From positions 372,001-436,000 of the forward strand of contig OZ037929.1 in the NCBI GenBank assembly GCA_964035575.1: DNA of 64,000 nucleotides, given 5' to 3'. Below, in pieces: positions 62,462-64,000 of this stretch (position 1 is its first letter; each line of letters begins with the position of its first letter). This stretch comes from Rhynchopus sp. YZ270_cl-10 (lineage: Eukaryota > Euglenozoa > Diplonemea > Diplonemida > Diplonemidae). A model generated the notes under the pieces. The model saw nothing but the letters and a program-made list of their open reading frames with translations. It was not told the origin of the DNA and searched no databases. Position numbers and translations under genes: made by a program.

Positions 62462-64000
62462 CTATCGCGTTCCTGTTTGTATTGGTGTGGCTGACTGGAG
62501 GGGGGTGTAAAAATGTGTGCAAAAAGTGCGCAATAAGTAAGAGCTCATTTTCGTGGATACAATGTCCTCCTCCCACCTCACCTCGTCAGGTAATGAACGG
62601 TATTCATTGGACACTATCTATAGCACAATGCTCTTTTTTTGCATACCGCTGCAGACGCACAATTGAACACACGCCACGCATATTGGTCCTTGTGGTAGTA
62701 GCTCACCCCTAAGAGGTGCTTGCCCTTAGCCACTGCGGGGTGGTCGTCGGGGCGCATGGAACCGGTGACCTGCGACTTGTGTTGCTTTGAGGTGCCTCGG
62801 TTGTTCGTGACTGTCACTTCAAACGGAACTATCTCAGACTCCTTTGCGCTGGCGTCGTACTGCAGAAAGGGGTGATTTATGATGGTGATGGTGGGGGGTT
62901 TGAAAAATAAACGTAGAAATTTTAGATCTGTGATCAGCACCAAAAAAAAAACGTATTCCTGAGAGTTGTTGTGCATACTGTGACACCGCCGCTCGTGCTC
63001 CCCCGCCCGGTGACCTCCTTAGAGTAGAGGAAGATGCCCTTGCTCCTGATGACAACGAAGACCTTCTTCGGCTTCCACCCCATCAGCTGCTTGTCGAATA
63101 CCTGTGTTGGGTGTTGGGTGGTGTTGGTGAAATGTTGGCAAAAGGGGGGACCGACGATCCAGGGCGTCAGGGTGCTCCCACACTTCTTGTCGAGAAGTCC
63201 ACTGCGCTGTTCCAGAGCATCGAAGGAGAGCTAGACACACATGGTCCCACCTCACTGCACGATGACTGGTGAGCGCCCACAGTCTGGGTGAAACCCTCCC
63301 GGAGTCTCTCCGACCCAAGACGCGACTGACTGCTGTCACCACAAAATTTCGGCAACGCTACAACACCGCAGAAGCACCTCTCAAACTACCAACAAAAAGG
63401 TTGACTTGAAATACAAAACCCTCTCGTGAACAGTGTACCTTTAATACAAATGACTGGCTGTACCGGAGTGGACACCCCATGCAGTCCTACACCCATTTCA
63501 TGGTTTACATCTATGTTGAAAATCCCACTAATCAAAAAAAACCCCCATCATACCTCTATCCACCCACCCTTCTCCTGCGCTGGAGATGACTTCAACGCTT
63601 CTTTGCGTGCCTCTGCTTCTGCCTCGACCTGCTCCTTGCGTTTGACGGCATCCACCTCACGCTGCCGACGTACCTCCGCAGCATTTGCAGGACCACCACC
63701 CGCTCCACCCTCTGCATCGAGCACGCCTTTGGTTTGGACAGACTTCTTCTTTTTGATGGATATCTGTCCGACGGTGCTTGCGGTCGCGGAGTGCGAGGTA
63801 GAGGTGAGGGTGTCCCCGCTGGCGACACTGACTGCATCGCTTGCAGAGTGTGCCGACGCTGCGAGGCTGGCTTGAACGGAGGCCGCCTGCGCAGATGCAA
63901 GTGCCTTCTCCTTCTCCCTCGCCTTCCGACACTTCTTACTAAACTCCACCTGCAACTGCAATAACCTCAACTCCTCCAGGATCGCCCCCTCATCGAACAC
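62462..64000 (-). CDS. Coiled-coil plus PH-like-domain protein (partial, N-terminus off window)
   Basis: Exon A runs from beyond 64000 to 63554: a charged coiled coil (LEELRLLQLQVEFSKKCRKA), a Ser/Ala-rich stretch and a second charged helix. Exon B 63101-62979 begins VFDKQLMGWKPKKVFVVIRS and reads like the first strands of a PH domain. Exon C 62859-62647 ends YYHKDQYAWRVFNCASA. Exon D 62617-62561 gives IVSNEYRSLPDEVRWEEDI, fitting the closing PH helix. Exon E 62494-62462 adds SATPIQTGTR and a stop. Introns: 452, 119, 29 and 66 nt; every junction keeps phase 0 with a GTAT donor. The 29-nt one (GTATGC...CTATAG) is exceptionally short. PH domains bind phosphoinositides or proteins at membranes. 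The first intron contains a full family A repeat. Confidence 0.75.
63400..63515 (+). repeat. Family A dispersed repeat, long copy inside an intron
   Basis: GTTGACTTGAAATACAAAAC, CCTCTCGTGAACAGTGTACC, GGCTGTACCGGAGTGGACAC and CCTACACCCATTTCATGGTT. It lies wholly in the 452-nt intron of the PH-domain gene, antisense to it. Confidence 0.8.

Noticed and set aside
1-64000. tRNA, rRNA, snRNA or spliced-leader genes
   Set aside because: Looked for cloverleaf-like and conserved rRNA stretches and found none I could support by eye; several hairpin repeats look superficially tRNA-like but do not fold into a full cloverleaf.

Overview
Nuclear DNA of a flagellated eukaryotic microbe. Every gene I can support (17, of which two are cut by the window edges) lies on the minus strand and is read from about 64000 down to 1. 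Most starts have an AG, often after a pyrimidine tract, 3-50 bases before the ATG. Introns are ordinary GT-AG types, usually opening GTATG. A one-way gene array with acceptors close to each start is what Euglenozoa use for polycistronic transcription with spliced-leader addition. The cis introns and repeat-filled spacers fit a diplonemid better than a trypanosomatid. That placement is inference; no spliced-leader gene, rRNA or tRNA was found.

In transcription order: a PH-domain/coiled-coil protein (64000-62462, 5' end outside); a DCN1-like cullin neddylation factor (60587-59928); a double MYND-finger protein (59286-58489); a SMYD-like SET protein without its MYND (57614-56532); an unknown protein (56348-54963); dynein assembly factor DAW1/ODA16 copy 2 (54634-53046); a secreted protein with 14 eight-cysteine repeats (51174-48997); DAW1 copy 1 (47878-46293); a 7 kb transposon-like block (39800-45000); a 945-residue nuclear-looking protein, possibly ORC3-like (39113-36276); a cysteine desulfurase fused to a ThiI-type tRNA thiolation enzyme (32569-29070); a CCCH zinc-finger protein (27560-25620); 8 kb of repeats; a ubiquitin-like/leucine-rich-repeat protein (17723-16680); a divergent myosin (15782-11667); P5C dehydrogenase (11049-9424); a small coiled-coil protein (6680-6192); AP-1 gamma adaptin (5161-2930); a 200-N gap; and a kinesin-3-type motor running off the left edge.

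The spacers hold many short hairpin repeats. Several families share a CCTCTCGTG loop on different stems and nearly all lie in one orientation, antisense to the genes. Larger terminal-inverted-repeat elements are also present, two with 8-bp target duplications typical of hAT elements. The same short repeats sit inside most of the longer introns. The genes do not form one pathway, though DAW1, kinesin, myosin and adaptin are all motor or trafficking functions of a flagellated cell. The most notable items are the desulfurase-ThiI fusion, the DAW1 duplication confined almost exactly to the coding region, the SET/MYND split in neighbouring genes, and the strand-biased hairpin superfamily.
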